From Thereva unica (taxonomy: Eukaryota > Arthropoda > Insecta > Diptera > Therevidae): a DNA stretch of 64,000 nt. The stretch covers positions 137,502,876-137,566,875 of the forward strand of contig OX465281.1 in assembly GCA_949987705.1 (NCBI GenBank). Direction: 5' to 3'. The notes under the pieces are model-generated. The model did no database searches. It was not told where the DNA came from and was given only the letters and a program-made list of their open reading frames with translations. A program made the translations under genes and the position numbers. Shown here in pieces: positions 45,017-56,218 of this stretch. The number at the start of each line of letters is the position of its first letter. The stretch's first letter is position 1.

Positions 45017-46204
45017 AGAAAAATTTTCATTCTAATTTTTTCATTCACTACGGAAGGTTTTACAGCCCCCCGGAGGTATCAATGTGAAAGATTTTCAATA
45101 ACCAAAAACATAACCAAAAGCGATCTAAATCTAATTAGAAATAATTTATATTATCAGCGTCGTAAAGAGCATCCCCGGTTACCCGAAAATATTTCCGAAT
45201 CCATTGACTACATTAGCAAAAGTAAATACAAAACAATATTCGGCGAAAATTTTCTATTATCTTGTAATATACTTTTTAAAATTATAATATTTTCTACTCT
45301 TACTAATCTGCAACTTTTATGTAACAGCGATAATATTTTTGTAGACAGTACATTTACTTTTTGCGCAAAATTCTTTTATCACTTTTATACAATTCATGTA
45401 CAAAACAACGGATTTTATGTGCCATTAGTATATTGCCTTCTGCCAGATAAAACAGAAGTAACTTATAGTAGATTGTTTAGTATAATAGAAAGTCAATGCA
45501 AAAATGTAGGACTAATTTTCAAACCATCTCGGGTAACCGTCGATTTTGAAAAAACGGTACATAAAGTAATAAGAAAGAAATGGTCTAATGCGAAAATTAT
45601 AGGATGCAGATTTCATTTATCACAGGCATGGTATAGAAAAATACAGCAGCTAGGACTTTCTTTTGAATATGCACAACGGAATTCAGAAATAGGAAACTGG
45701 TTGAAGTTAAAATTTGGTTTACCGTTGTTGCCAGCAGACGAAGTCTCTGATTGTTTTGTTTTTAATTTAATGGCAATAGCTCCAGTAGATGATAGGATTA
45801 CAAGTTATTGTAATTATTTAGTTGATAACTATATTGATGACGATGCCCCTTTCAATCCTGAAATGTGGGCTGAAATGATAGCATGCACAAATCGAACAAC
45901 AAATGCATGCGAAGCATTTCACTCGAAATTCAATAAAAAATTTAATGAGCCGCATCCGAATATTTTCGTTTTTACAGATGTATTATTGCCAATTCAAAAT
46001 GATACATATGCAAAAATTGAAAGTTTTCGGCAAGGTGAAAGATGTAAGGTTAGAAATCCTATATTCAGACGTAAAGTTGAAGAAGTAGAGTCAATTATAC
46101 AATTTTATAAAACAAAAAAAGCAGAAGACCCGGAAAGAAATGAAATGCATCGCATGGAATTTGTTAAATTAACTTCAAATTTTTATAAAGCTAAGAAAAT
46201 TTAA
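45017..46204 (+). CDS. MULE-family DDE transposase
   Basis: A frame open without stops from 45017 to the stop before 46205 (about 395 codons). Recognisable transposase begins well before any ATG: NLYYQRRKEHPRLPENI (from about 45150), then NIFVDSTFTFC (first catalytic D at 45344), FYVPLVYCLLPDKTEVTY, VTVDFEKTVHKV (second D) and GCRFHLSQAWYRKI. Later come IACTNRTTNACEAFHSKFNKKF and a lysine-rich end. This matches the MULE transposase domain proteins widespread in insects. The start is unknown; an upstream exon or an inactivated ATG is possible. No stop or frameshift is seen in the conserved region, so the copy may be recent. Confidence 0.8.
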   Translation, partial: RKIFILIFSFTTEGFTAPRRYQCERFSITKNITKSDLNLIRNNLYYQRRKEHPRLPENISESIDYISKSKYKTIFGENFLLSCNILFKIIIFSTLTNLQLLCNSDNIFVDSTFTFCAKFFYHFYTIHVQNNGFYVPLVYCLLPDKTEVTYSRLFSIIESQCKNVGLIFKPSRVTVDFEKTVHKVIRKKWSNAKIIGCRFHLSQAWYRKIQQLGLSFEYAQRNSEIGNWLKLKFGLPLLPADEVSDCFVFNLMAIAPVDDRITSYCNYLVDNYIDDDAPFNPEMWAEMIACTNRTTNACEAFHSKFNKKFNEPHPNIFVFTDVLLPIQNDTYAKIESFRQGERCKVRNPIFRRKVEEVESIIQFYKTKKAEDPERNEMHRMEFVKLTSNFYKAKKI

Positions 46205-46289
46205 TTTTTTGTTAATGTAAGCATGCTTTAATATTAATAGTAATATTGTTATAGTAGTATTAGTTAATCCATTCTTAATCCTAAAACTT

Positions 46290-46432
46290 TTTATAGTACA
46301 TAATATTATTTCAATCTATTTATTGACAAAAGCCCTCCGGGCTGCAACTAATCCTAAATTTTTTTATAGTACATAATATTATTTCAATGTATTTATTGAC
46401 AAAAGCCCTCCAGGCTGCAATTAATCTTAAAA
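46290..46432. repeat. tandem duplication at the MULE right arm
   Basis: A unit of about 70 bases containing ATTGACAAAAGCCCTCC is present twice (about 46290-46360 and 46363-46432) with a few differences. The second copy is the true inner end of the inverted repeat. Confidence 0.65.
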
Positions 46433-47112
46433 CCTTTTAAAGTAATATTATATATAGGCTGCCAGAAGTATTTCTTTTTACGAGATATGTGTTCGAAAAT
46501 TATCCGAAAATAAAATTCTTCTGGCTGCCTTTGGGAAAAAGTCAAGATCGAAATAATTTAATAATTACAAATTTTCATAGATATCTTAAAACTTGTGCTA
46601 AAATACCCCGCAAGTTTTCTTACATGAAAACATATTTTTGTTAAACGCACACATTCGAAGTTCTCCTGCCCACGCGTTGTAAATTCCACTCTACCGAGCA
46701 TTATACCTGCTCCTGTGCATGCGTTAAAAATTCCAATCCACTCGGGCACTCTTTGCGTTGTCCTGGGTAGATGCGACGAGTTTTACGACAACGCATGCTC
46801 TAGCTCGTGGACAGGTAGCCGGCTCAGGACCCCTGTTACCCGAGGGATCATAAATCTTAAAAAAGGAAGATGTGCAATTCGAGTGCTACCACCAAAAAGG
46901 TATAGTCGACTCGCTCATCCATAAGCCCCCAAACTGACAGAAGCACTCAGAAATAAAATCAATTAGAAAAAAATAGACGGGTATAGTGATGTTTATATCT
47001 TTTGCGTTAAATCAATTAGAAAAAAATAGACGGGTATAGTGATGTTCATATCTTTTGCTCTTTTCCCCATAGACCCCCGGATTTTGACATACAGAATGTC
47101 AGTTGCTAAAAC

Positions 47113-48853
47113 AGGCGTTGAGGACTTATTTCAGAGGTGAAGTGTATTAAGTGAATACATAGATTACCATGTAAGGCACGCAGAATAAAATTCTGGCTAC
47201 CCTTTTTAGCATTAAAAACGGGCGTGTTTCAAGTTCCACCACAATCAGCAATCAGAAATCAGTGATGGAAATTAACCTAATCATTGATGGACAATTGTTC
47301 GAATCTGACAAAAAATGATGGAATATGGGACATATATGATGTTGAAAAGATGGAATGATTGCAATCATTGATGGAACTTGAAACACACCCAACATTACTA
47401 TCCAAAATTACCATTGCATTTCAGCTACATTTGGTGAGAATTTTACTAGTAAGATATCTTTTTGACTGCACTGCACGATCCACACCGAACGAATTTGGAG
47501 AACGGAATAAACTCAAGAAGGGAGGCTTCGACAAGACAAAGAATAATAAAAGCACATCACATTTCCAACGAAAGTATTTCACAAGTCATTACCTAGTCGC
47601 TTACCTAGCCATTACAATGTAAAGACCTCCATTTTACTAAATTTGCAGTAGAATTTTTCAATTACCATGTAAGCGGTTACACAAATCATTAATGAATTCT
47701 TGGGTTACCTGAGTAACCCCTCGCTAGTTTTCCCGCTGGGAAGTAAAGCCTTTGATTTGTTACATATAGGGTGTTAGTAATACTCTATTTACAAATTTTA
47801 TAGCGCCAACTATTAGGAGTCCTAGCATACGTGACAGACCCTGTACAAGCAGTTGCGGAAAAATTGTAAAGATGAGAGGATGAATATTAACAAAACCAGT
47901 TAATACTAAGTAAAGTCGGTTTATAGTACACTTCAGCCTGTCCCTGTTATGCTGTCTGTAAATTTTGGAAAGAAGGATTCAATTGTTTTGCAGTTCCAGG
48001 ATGATATATTTATGTGGATCTATCATTATAGCCAAGGTCCTAAATCCAAAGCAATGCCTGAATGCGAAAGGATCTTTTTGATTGAAAGCCGTGAATTAAT
48101 GCCTACTGGGGACACCACGATATCAAAAAACGCGCCCTGTACTCGATCTCTTAGGTGGTGTGGAAGAGAGTGTACAAGACTTATTATATTTATAAAGCAC
48201 TTACAATTCCTGGTGCGTTATAAATTTTAAAATATTCTTTTGGAGTAAAGTGCAACAGTTTAGCATGGAATGGTTTTACATAAAGAAAGATTTTACTTTT
48301 TCCATATCATTAAACATCAAATCTTAATGATGAGGCAAAATGCTTCATTGCCTGGGATACTATATGATAAAAATCTCTTCCATATGTAATTTAAAACTTT
48401 TTACTGCAATTGTCTCAGGCTCAGCTTTTGGTCGAAAATAGAAAAAATTTTATATTCTGTACAAAGCAGAAATTAAAATTTGCGGCACCGTATCCACCTG
48501 CACACAAAAAAATATGAGTTCATAAAAAATAAAAATAAAATCTTCCACGACTAAATTCTTCCCTAAACCTGAGAAATCGTTTTTAAACAACACAACAACA
48601 AAAATTCCGAAAATTTTGTCTCAAAGAACGGCAGGCGCAATCGCAAGTATCCCAATTCATGCGATTGCTATATACATGAATTCAAAAGTTCAATGTACAT
48701 CAGCAGCGAAACCGATAGACAGCTTTTATATATTTCGAAAGCTCTTGAGTCTCAGTTTTAACATGGATTTTTGAAATCAGTGTAAGTAAGGCCATCTACA
48801 TATGTCCAAAGCCCGCAAACAAGGTTACGTATCTACTTATAGATAATCAATGT
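47113..48853. repeat. repeat X1
   Basis: About 1.74 kb, near-identical to 50862-52679 (X2) apart from separate insertions. It contains a 171-bp MITE at 47220-47390 absent from X2. A plus-strand frame at 47949-48230 (93 codons, starting MLSVNFGKKDS) is shared with X2 but frameshifted between copies, so it is probably not coding. The left edge is truncated against element Z. Confidence 0.75.
47220..47390. mobile_element. 171-bp MITE with AAC duplication
   Basis: Inverted ends GGGCGTGTTTCAAGTTCCA / GGGTGTGTTTCAAGTTCCA. It is flanked by AAC (47217-47219, 47391-47393); X2 has the single AAC at the matching place (about 50958). A relative fragment sits at 33284-33360. Confidence 0.85.
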
Positions 48854-49013
48854 AGTATATAATCAATGGGCTACAAAACAAATAAAAATATTTCTACAAA
48901 AACTATTAAAGTAAAGAATATTTCTTTTTAATGGCAAGTAAACATAATTCTTTATTTATGTATATAAGAAAAATCAAGTCAACAGCATTGATTATCTATA
49001 AGTAGATGCGTAA
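48825..49013. repeat. 189-bp segment with 28-bp inverted ends
   Basis: Left arm TTACGTATCTACTTATAGAT (48825-48852) is repeated inverted at 48986-49013 with one change. X2 ends with the left arm only. It could be a small MITE or the end of a larger element. Confidence 0.55.
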
Positions 49014-49417
49014 TCATGGGACCTGCGAGGATGGCGGGTGTTGGTGTTTGGCGGCGCTAGCGTCTGTTTTCTTTTTGCGGTTTGTGCTTTCGGTAAAACT
49101 TGCAAGATTTGGAAGTTTTGGTTTGGAGTTTCGATAATACATAATAAAAAAGCTGAGGGTTATCGATGATGGAAATAAAGTGTACATAAGAAGGTATTTT
49201 CTTGGAACATTAAAATGAAGTTGAATTTATTTTGGCTGGGGCGCGGTGCCGTATACAAATTTGAGATATCGAATCTCATGATTTTTCAGTTAGTTTTCGG
49301 ACTTTTTGATTTTATGAGACTTATTTGCATTAGTTAGCGAAAAGTCCATTTGCAACGCAAAGGAATGGGAGAGGGAGGGGTATCGAAACACCGTTTTGAA
49401 ACTATGGCTTCGATTCC
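49014..49417. other. unassigned sequence
   Basis: No gene recognised between the inverted repeat and the following MITE. Confidence 0.4.
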
Positions 49418-49696
49418 CAGATCCGGCGGCGCGGAAGTGAGTGCGGATTTGAGCCTTTGCGATTCTCAAATCCACAACCGCGAATCTCTCTTTGATATTT
49501 TCCGCGCTTTAAAAGTGTGATCCGCAACAAATTTTCTGCGGATTCGAAACCACAAATGCGCCTAAGATAATCCGACATCAGGTATTTCATTATCTTGAGT
49601 CTTCATTCCGAATTTTTGATTTAATTGAATCCGGGACTGCGGATTTGAGAATCGCAAAGTGTCAAATCCGCACTCACATCCGCGCCGCCGGATCTG
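49418..49696. mobile_element. 279-bp MITE with about 58-bp inverted ends
   Basis: Ends CAGATCCGGCGGCGCGGA and its inverse, with arms of about 58 bases including TGAGTGCGGATTTGA. GC-rich relative to its surroundings. The target duplication is not certain. Confidence 0.75.
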
Positions 49697-50229
49697 TCGC
49701 CATTTCTCTTCATGTTTTTTGGTGGCTGATTATGCAAATCAGCAGGAAATTTTAGGACTGCAATATAATATGTTTGTCGCACCCTTATAAATTTAAAATA
49801 TACCCCTTTTTAAGGATAATTATAATAATCAAATTAAATGCACTCTTTTTTATATTTATTTGCGAAGGTGGTTGATTTTTATTTAATCTAGCCGAATTTT
49901 ATCAAGCCTTAAGGGGATAAAATTAAAGGGAAGTAATATTTTAAAAATAAACTTTATACAGCAGTTTTTTTCTACGTTTTGGGTAATAATTTTTGCTGCT
50001 ACCGGATTGCAGGTTGGTTGCTTGGTATTGTTAAGAACAAATAAGTCATTTTCAACCACCCCTAGATACAGGTTGTATTTGAAAAATGATTCAAATATTT
50101 TTATGTTTTTAAATTTTATTTTTGATGAAATAATATCAAAAATAAATTGGAAAATTTATTATAACCTCTTTTTCAATGCGGTGAATCCACCTTTGAATCA
50201 AATCAAAAAAAAAACTTGAAAAATGTTGT
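49697..50229. other. unassigned AT-rich sequence
   Basis: No recognised gene or element. A 70-codon frame at 50007-50219 is compositionally driven. Confidence 0.4.
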
Positions 50230-50640
50230 ACGATTTTTGAACAAATTTCCCAAAATAACTCTTGTACAACTAGTCCATTATTTAGTTTGTCATATCATGG
50301 TTCATTGTTTTGCAGTAAGATTAGTACAAGGGTGGAATAGGTTAACCATTATGATCGTTGGAAGGTGGAATTGACGAGGAATTCTGCGTTCGAATTCTTG
50401 GATGTTGGAGCTCGGAAATACTAACCGATTATTCCAGAATCCAGTTGTTATTTTTAGAAACGAATTCCTATTGTGTAGAGAAAAGAGGGCTGCAGGTGGA
50501 AGGAGTGAGACGAGTTATCTAATTTGGTGCTGAGGGAATAAGATTGCCGTGCAGGCAAGAGAGGGTTTATTTCGATGGTACTGAGATAGTGGCGATAGAA
50601 TGTTTAGCAAGTAATTTGTTGATCTACACAGGAAGCACCA
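50230..50640 (-). mobile_element. LINE-A remnant, 3' part
   Basis: Diverged from LINE-A 3' sequence: CTTGTACAACTAGTCC near the tail, then GAATTCTTGGATGTTGGAGCTCGGAAATACT matching 53036-53066 in parts, and the segment corresponding to RLWNSL. No usable frame. Confidence 0.65.
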
Positions 50641-50726
50641 AGATTTATTGATTGTCAGTTCGCCTTCGACTATAACTTCGGAAGTTTACGGGATAAAACT
50701 GATCCGATAAAACTCCGTTTTTACAA

Positions 50727-51306
50727 CCCAGCGGGAAATGTAATGGCTAGGTAAGCGAGGTGATAATGAGATGGACCCATTACCTTTGTGGTGAAATAAT
50801 AGCTTACTTTTACATAGGGATGTCCTATGGCGGTAAGTACTTACTGTAGGCATTACAAACGAGGACTTATTTCAGAGGTGAAGTGTATTAAGTGAATACA
50901 TAGATTACCATGTATGGCACGCAGAATAAAATTCTGGCTACCCTTTTTAGCATTAAAAACATTACTATCCAAAATTACCATTGCATTTCAGCTACATTTG
51001 GTGAGAATTTTACTAGCAAGATATCTTTTTGACTGCACTGCACGATCCACACCGAACGAATTTGGAGGACGGAATAAACTCAAGAAGAGAGGCTTCGACA
51101 AGACAAAGAATAATAAAAGCACATCACATTTCCAACGAAGTATTTCACAAGTCATTACCTAGTCGCTTACCTAGCCATTACAATGTAAAGACCTTCATTT
51201 TACTAAATTTGCAGTAGAATTTTTCAATTACCATGTAAGCGGTTACACAAATCATTAATGAATTCTTGGGTTACCTGAGTAACCCCTCGCTAGTTTTCCT
51301 GCTGGG
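50727..51306. mobile_element. MITE of the CCCAGCGGGAAA family
   Basis: About 580-bp element with imperfect inverted ends CCCAGCGGGAAATGTAATGG and CCCAGCAGGAAAACTAGCG. It overlaps the start of X2; the equivalent right end in X1 is at 47740. A shorter relative lies at 58716-59027. Superfamily unknown. Confidence 0.6.
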
Positions 51307-52679
51307 AGCCTTTGATTTGTTACATATAGGGTGTTAGTAATACTCTATTTACAAATTTTATAGCGCCAAACTATTAGGAGTCCTAGCATACGTGACAGAC
51401 CCTGTACAAGCAGTTGCGGAAAAATTGTAAAGATGAGAGGATGAATATTAACAAATCTAGTTAATACTAAGTAAAGCCGGTTTATAGTACACTTCAGCCT
51501 GTCCCTGTTATGCTGTCTGTAAATTTTGGAAAGAAGGATTCAATTGTTTTACAGTGTCAGGATGATATATTTATGTGGATCTATCATTATAGCCAAGGTC
51601 CTAAATCCAAAGCAATGGCTGAATGCGAAAGGATCTTTTTGATTGAAAGCCGTGAATTATGCCTACTGGGGACACCACGATATAAAAAAACGCGCCCTGT
51701 ACTCGACCTCTTAGGTGGTGTGGAAGAGAGTGCACAAGACTTATTATAACTTATTAAAGCACTTACAATTCCTGGTGCGTTATAAATTTTAAAATATTCT
51801 TTTGGAGTAAAGTGCGACAGTTTAGCATGGAATGGTTTTACATAAAGAAAGATTTTACTTTTCCCATATCATTAAACATTAAATCTTAATGGTGATGCAA
51901 AATACTTCATTGCCTGGGATACTATATCGAGTCCTTCCCGCCGTTTTATCGTAAGCGACATTTATTCGAAAATTCGTTTTTTACCGCAAACGACGTTAAT
52001 TTAACCTTCGAAACATACCACCAATTTTGACATTAATCGGATAATAAACTAGCCTAACTAATAAAATAATTAGCCTAACTAATTTCAGCCCATTATAAAT
52101 AACAGATACAAAAATAAGTAAAAAAAACCTTCCCCTGTAAAATTTACTTTTTGTCGGTTACGATAAAACGGCGGGAAGGGCTCGATATGATAAAAACCTC
52201 TTCCATATGTAATTTAAAACTTTTTACTGAAATTTTCTCAGGCTCAACTTTTGGTCGAAAATAGAAATATTTTTATATTCTGTACAAAGCAGAAATTAAA
52301 ATTTGCGGCACCGTATCCACCTGCAGACAAAAAAATATGATTTCATAAAAAAATAAAAAGAAATAAAAATCTTCCACGACTAAATTTTTCCCTAAACCTG
52401 AAAAATCGTTTTTAAACAACACAACAACAAAAATTCCGAAAATGTTGTCTCAAAGAACGGCAGGCGCAATCGCAAGTATCCCAATTCATGCGATTGCTAT
52501 ATACATGAATTCAAAAGTTCAATGTACATAAGCAGCGAAACCGATAGACAGCTTTTATATAGTTCGAAAGCTCTTGAGTCTCAGTTTTAACATGGATTTT
52601 TGAAATCAGTGTAAGTAACGCCATCTATGTCCAAAGCCCGCAAACAAGGTTACGTATCTACTTATAGATAATCAATGTC
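50862..52679. repeat. repeat X2
   Basis: Second copy of X (see 47113-48853). It contains a 257-bp MITE (51928-52184) absent from X1 and lacks the AAC-flanked MITE of X1. High identity elsewhere implies a fairly recent duplication or transposition. The frame at 51510-51749 parallels that of X1 but is shifted earlier. Confidence 0.75.
51928..52184. mobile_element. 257-bp MITE with ATAT duplication
   Basis: Inverted ends CGAGTCCTTCCCGCCGTTTT / CGAGCCCTTCCCGCCGTTTT, flanked by ATAT (51924-51927, 52185-52188). X1 has the single site at about 48361. Four-base duplications occur in the Sola and some other superfamilies; not assigned. Confidence 0.85.
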
Positions 52680-52979
52680 AACAGTCAAGTATGAAAGTAA
52701 AATTCTTCATCTGAGCTCAAATATAAAACCTGAATTTCTTAAACTATGAATTATTCAGCACTTTAAAAACGATGACCATGAGATGAAATTATTTAAAATA
52801 TATAACCTGATCAAATCCAGCATTCGCCAATCATGGTTTTTTTTTTGTTTTTTTTTTTTTATGTGACAGTGCTAAGCTCAGGAGTCACCCTTTGTACTAC
52901 TAGCCCGTCATGTCATTTGTCACGTCATGGTGCAATGTCTAGCAGTAAGCTTAGTACGGGGAGCGGAGGGGGGTATAGG

Positions 52980-54140
52980 TTAAGGGTTAAAAGGAACGGG
53001 GGGGTATTGAAGAAGGTGGTGATGAACCCTGCGTTTGAACTCTTGGATGTTGTAGGAGCTCGGAAATACTGACTGCGAGAGACTATTCCACAGTCGAGTT
53101 GTTCTATTAACAAACGAATTCATATCTTGCTGAGTGCGTGAAAGGGGGAGTTGCAGGTGAAGGGAATGAGACGAGTGGGCTAATCTGGTGTTGCGGTTAT
53201 AAGATTGCCGTGGAGGCAGGAGAGCGTTTAACTCGGAGGAACAGTCATTATGATAGTAGCGATAAAATTTTGTCAGTGCTGCTACATTTCTACGGTGGCT
53301 GAGGGGGTCGATGGTGGAGTCAGCGGTGTCGTCATCAATTAATTTAAGGGCCTTTTTTTGGACCTTATCTAACCATGCCAAGGTGGTTATTGGGGCGCCG
53401 CCCCAAACGAGGGAGTTATATTCGAGAAGAGGCCGAATGTAGGATTTATAAATAACAGCGCGGGCCGATGGCTGGAGGAGGAACTTGCACCTCTTAAGAA
53501 ATCCCAAGCACTGGGATGCTTGTTTGGCGATTTGGAATATGTGATCATTCCAACGAAGGTCTTTGGCTAATGTCACGCCTAAGATGTGTAGGGATGGGTC
53601 GGCCTTTAGTTCAACGTCATCCACTGTCAAGGATGGTGAGGTGTTGAACTTCTTTTTTGAGATAAGACAGTACTTGGTTTTAGAGAGGTTGAATTTGACA
53701 CGATTCTTTTCTCCCCAATCTAGAATTAGTTTGATGTCTTTTTTAATAGAGTTGAACATTAGTTCACGATCATCAAGACAGGATCTGGCATGTGTCTGTC
53801 TTGTATCGAAGCTGTACGAGTAACGTAGAGTACCGTCGTCAGCGAAGCTGAGAAGTGGGTTGGAGGGGATTGAAAGTAGGTCATTTATAAAGATGAGAAA
53901 AAGGGCCGGTGATAAAATTGACCCCTGAGGGACCCCCGCAGAGATGGGGTGAGATTCAGATTTGACGCCATCCAATAATACCTTAATTGAACGGCCGGAA
54001 AGGAAACTCTCAACCCACTTATACAGAAGTGAGTCAATTCCAATTGCTTGGAGTTTAGCTAACAAGGCTGAGTGCCATACTCTATCAAAAGCCTTGGAGA
54101 TATCCAAAGCAACCAAACTAGATTCGCCAGATCCATGCAA
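52980..54140 (-). pseudogene. LINE-A copy 2 reverse transcriptase, main part
   Basis: 386 codons: VALDISKAFDRVWH, GVPQGSILSPALFLIFINDL, LSFADDGTLRYS (FADD at about residues 99-102), WNDHIFQIAKQASQCLGFLKR, and the C-terminal LDKVQKKALKLI and RTTRLWNSLSQSVFP blocks. Complete from the palm to the end. It is separated from the upstream RT/endonuclease frame by a frameshift near 54150-54250, so no intact protein is made. Confidence 0.88.
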
Positions 54141-54177
54141 ACTTCGGCTGAGGTGTTCCGTAAGGCAAACTAAAAGA

Positions 54178-55246
54178 TCACCAGTGGATCTTTTTTGACG
54201 GAAGCCGTATTGATTGTCGCTGATAAGTTGGTTGGATTCTAGATATCCCGTAAGCTTTGTTAATTATCGTCTCCATGGTTTTGGAGAGAATAGAAGTAAT
54301 TGCTATTGGGCGGTAGTTGGAGGGATCGCTGGAGTCACCTTTTTTCAGTATTGGCTGAACATGGGCAAGTTTCCAAGAGTCTGGGTAAACTCCGGAAGAG
54401 TATGATAGGGCAAAAAGTTTGCGCAGAGGTCTAGCCAAAGGTGAGGCGCATTGTTTTAAGACGATAGGGGGTATATTATCGGGTCCAGTCGATTTGTTTA
54501 CATCGAGCTCCTTGAGGCACCTGTACACCTCGCGAGTCCTGAAGAAAACCCTGTCCATTAGATGAGCGCTGAGCTCAAGAACCGGGGGTAGCATATCAGT
54601 TTGGGGTAAAGAAGAATTGGAAGCAAACAGAGATGCTAATAAATCGGCCTTGGATTTGCTGTCTGTTATCACCTTCTCATTGTGGATAAGTGAAGGAGTT
54701 GTGGATGAAGTGAAATTCTTCTTAATGGAGCTTACCAAGGACCAGAAGTTCTTGCTACCAGAGGTTGCATTAAGGAGTTTACTTCTCAACTTGCTGTCAA
54801 ATGAATTTTTGACATTCCTGATGGTGACTTTACAGGAATTTCTTAGTTTTATATACTCTGCACGGAGCGATTCACTCGGGGAGCTCTTGTAAGCTCGAAA
54901 GGCGGCTTCTTTATTTCTGATTGCATTCATACACTCCTGATTAAACCATCTGTTGGGCCTAGCCTTCACAGATTTAGTAGTATGAGGAATGAACAAATGC
55001 ATTCCTGCCTGTATGATCCTGGAAATACGGATAGCGGCAGAGTTGACGTTTTTGTTTCGGAAACACAGGTTCCAGTCAGTAGATTGGAAAAAATTAATAA
55101 GCCCCAACCAATTGGCCTTCCCATAATGCCATACAGTTCTTCTAACTGGTTTGGGAGGGGTGGGAAATTTGAATGGGAAGCTAGCGCTAACTAGGCAGTG
55201 GTCCGAATTGCCGAGAGGTGAATCAACTTCAACGTTGGTTGGTATA
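54178..55246 (-). pseudogene. LINE-A copy 2 endonuclease end, linker and RT start
   Basis: Begins inside the endonuclease (VEVDSPLGNSDHCLV, retaining SDH), continues through a Lys/Arg-rich linker (KARPNRWFNQECMNAI) and into RT (VNKSTGPDNIPPIVL, NYRPIAITSILSK). It loses register near 54250 before YGFR. Residues upstream of VILIPTN come from the neighbouring repeat and are not LINE. Confidence 0.85.
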
Positions 55247-55671
55247 AGGATCACGTTTTTGAAGTAAAACTTCTTTAGGGACGTTTGCTTAAAAAAATTT
55301 ACATGAGAGTGAATCAATTTCATTCGTGTAACGCTCTCACACATGAAAAATCGTCAGAACTTTCGTATAACGATGGGAAAGGGTACGAGCATAGCCTTCA
55401 TAGCGTTTGCATGGCTTGTATATATAGAAGGCTATGGTACGAGAGACGAAGAAACTCGGGGCTGTGTATGCAACAGCTAAAATACACTCTGCCTTACGGC
55501 ATAGATTTTCTGGCATGTTAGCTACGTTGTCGCCCGGACTTTGCTTTATCTCATTATAGGAATACAAATTCACCATTCTGTAGAGGTGAATTATTTCAGA
55601 TTTTTCTTGTGGTTTGGTCACTGGCTGGGCTTATGCCGCGGCCACTTTGGAGTTGACTGATATGTTGGAAG

Positions 55672-56218
55672 CACTGACATATAGAATGGACTGCTTATGA
55701 GAAATTTTTCATGGCACCAATTTGTTCCATAAGCTACAAACCTTTTTTCACTCCATGTAAACACCGGAATCACTTTTGAAATTTACATTTTTTTAAATAC
55801 GTACTTAAAACATTAAAACAACACAAATATTTTGTTTAAAAAAATTAATAAACACTATTTTCACTTTTTCACCTTTTAAAATGCCTTTTTTTCATTAATT
55901 TGCAAATTTTATGTGTATCTGATTTAAGTTCTTAACGCCTGTTTTAGCAACTGACATTCTGTATGTCAAAATCCGGGGGCTTATGGGGAAAAGAGCAAAA
56001 GATATAAACATCACTATACCCGTCTATTTTTTTCTAATTGATTTAACGCAAAAGATATAAACATCACTATACCCGTCTATTTTTTTCTAATTGATTTTAT
56101 TTCTGAGTGCTTCTGTCAGTTTGGGGGCTTATGGATGAGCGAGCGACTATACCTTTTTGGTGCCATCGGTTTGTATGGGAATAATTGCTGATGAGCAGTC
56201 CATTATTATATGTCAGTG
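55672..56218. mobile_element. element Z, copy 1, complete, 8-bp duplication
   Basis: 547-bp element with inverted ends CACTGACATATA.GAATGG and target duplication GTTGGAAG (55664-55671, 56219-56226). Y2 has a single GTTGGAAG. It contains a 53-base tandem duplicate (about 55990-56100). The 8-bp duplication fits hAT or P superfamilies; the terminus does not decide. Confidence 0.88.

Larger units (their letters stand above)
43489..46890 (+). mobile_element. MULE transposon with long inverted repeats
   Basis: 3,402-bp element with terminal sequence GGTAGC..CGAATTGCAC and inverted repeats that continue for nearly 500 bases (right arm about 46400-46890; left arm 43489-43686 then 44310-44615, interrupted by another element). 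It is flanked by the 10-bp duplication ACCAAAAAGG (43479-43488, 46891-46900). The undisturbed site in element Z copy 1 (near 56155) shows one copy. It encodes one transposase on the plus strand. Confidence 0.9.
43435..47112. mobile_element. element Z, copy 2, truncated and interrupted
   Basis: Starts CACTGACATATAATAATGGA, as the complete copy at 55672-56218 does when inverted. The MULE at 43489-46890 splits it. Z text resumes at 46901 and runs to 47112, where it is cut off and X1 begins. The internal unit of about 53 bases is present twice (46958-47061), as in the other copy. Confidence 0.8.
52834..55246 (-). mobile_element. LINE-A copy 2, 5'-truncated
   Basis: Minus-strand copy with its A-tail as T-runs at 52834-52860, 3' UTR, RT and the end of the endonuclease. 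It stops within the endonuclease at about 55246, where Y1 begins. 5' truncation is usual for LINE insertion. This copy retains the RT active site and provides the reference for LINE-A. Confidence 0.85.

Noticed and set aside
48825..49013. Calling this inverted repeat a complete MITE
   Set aside because: X2 ends with only the left arm and no target duplication is seen, so I kept it as an inverted repeat.
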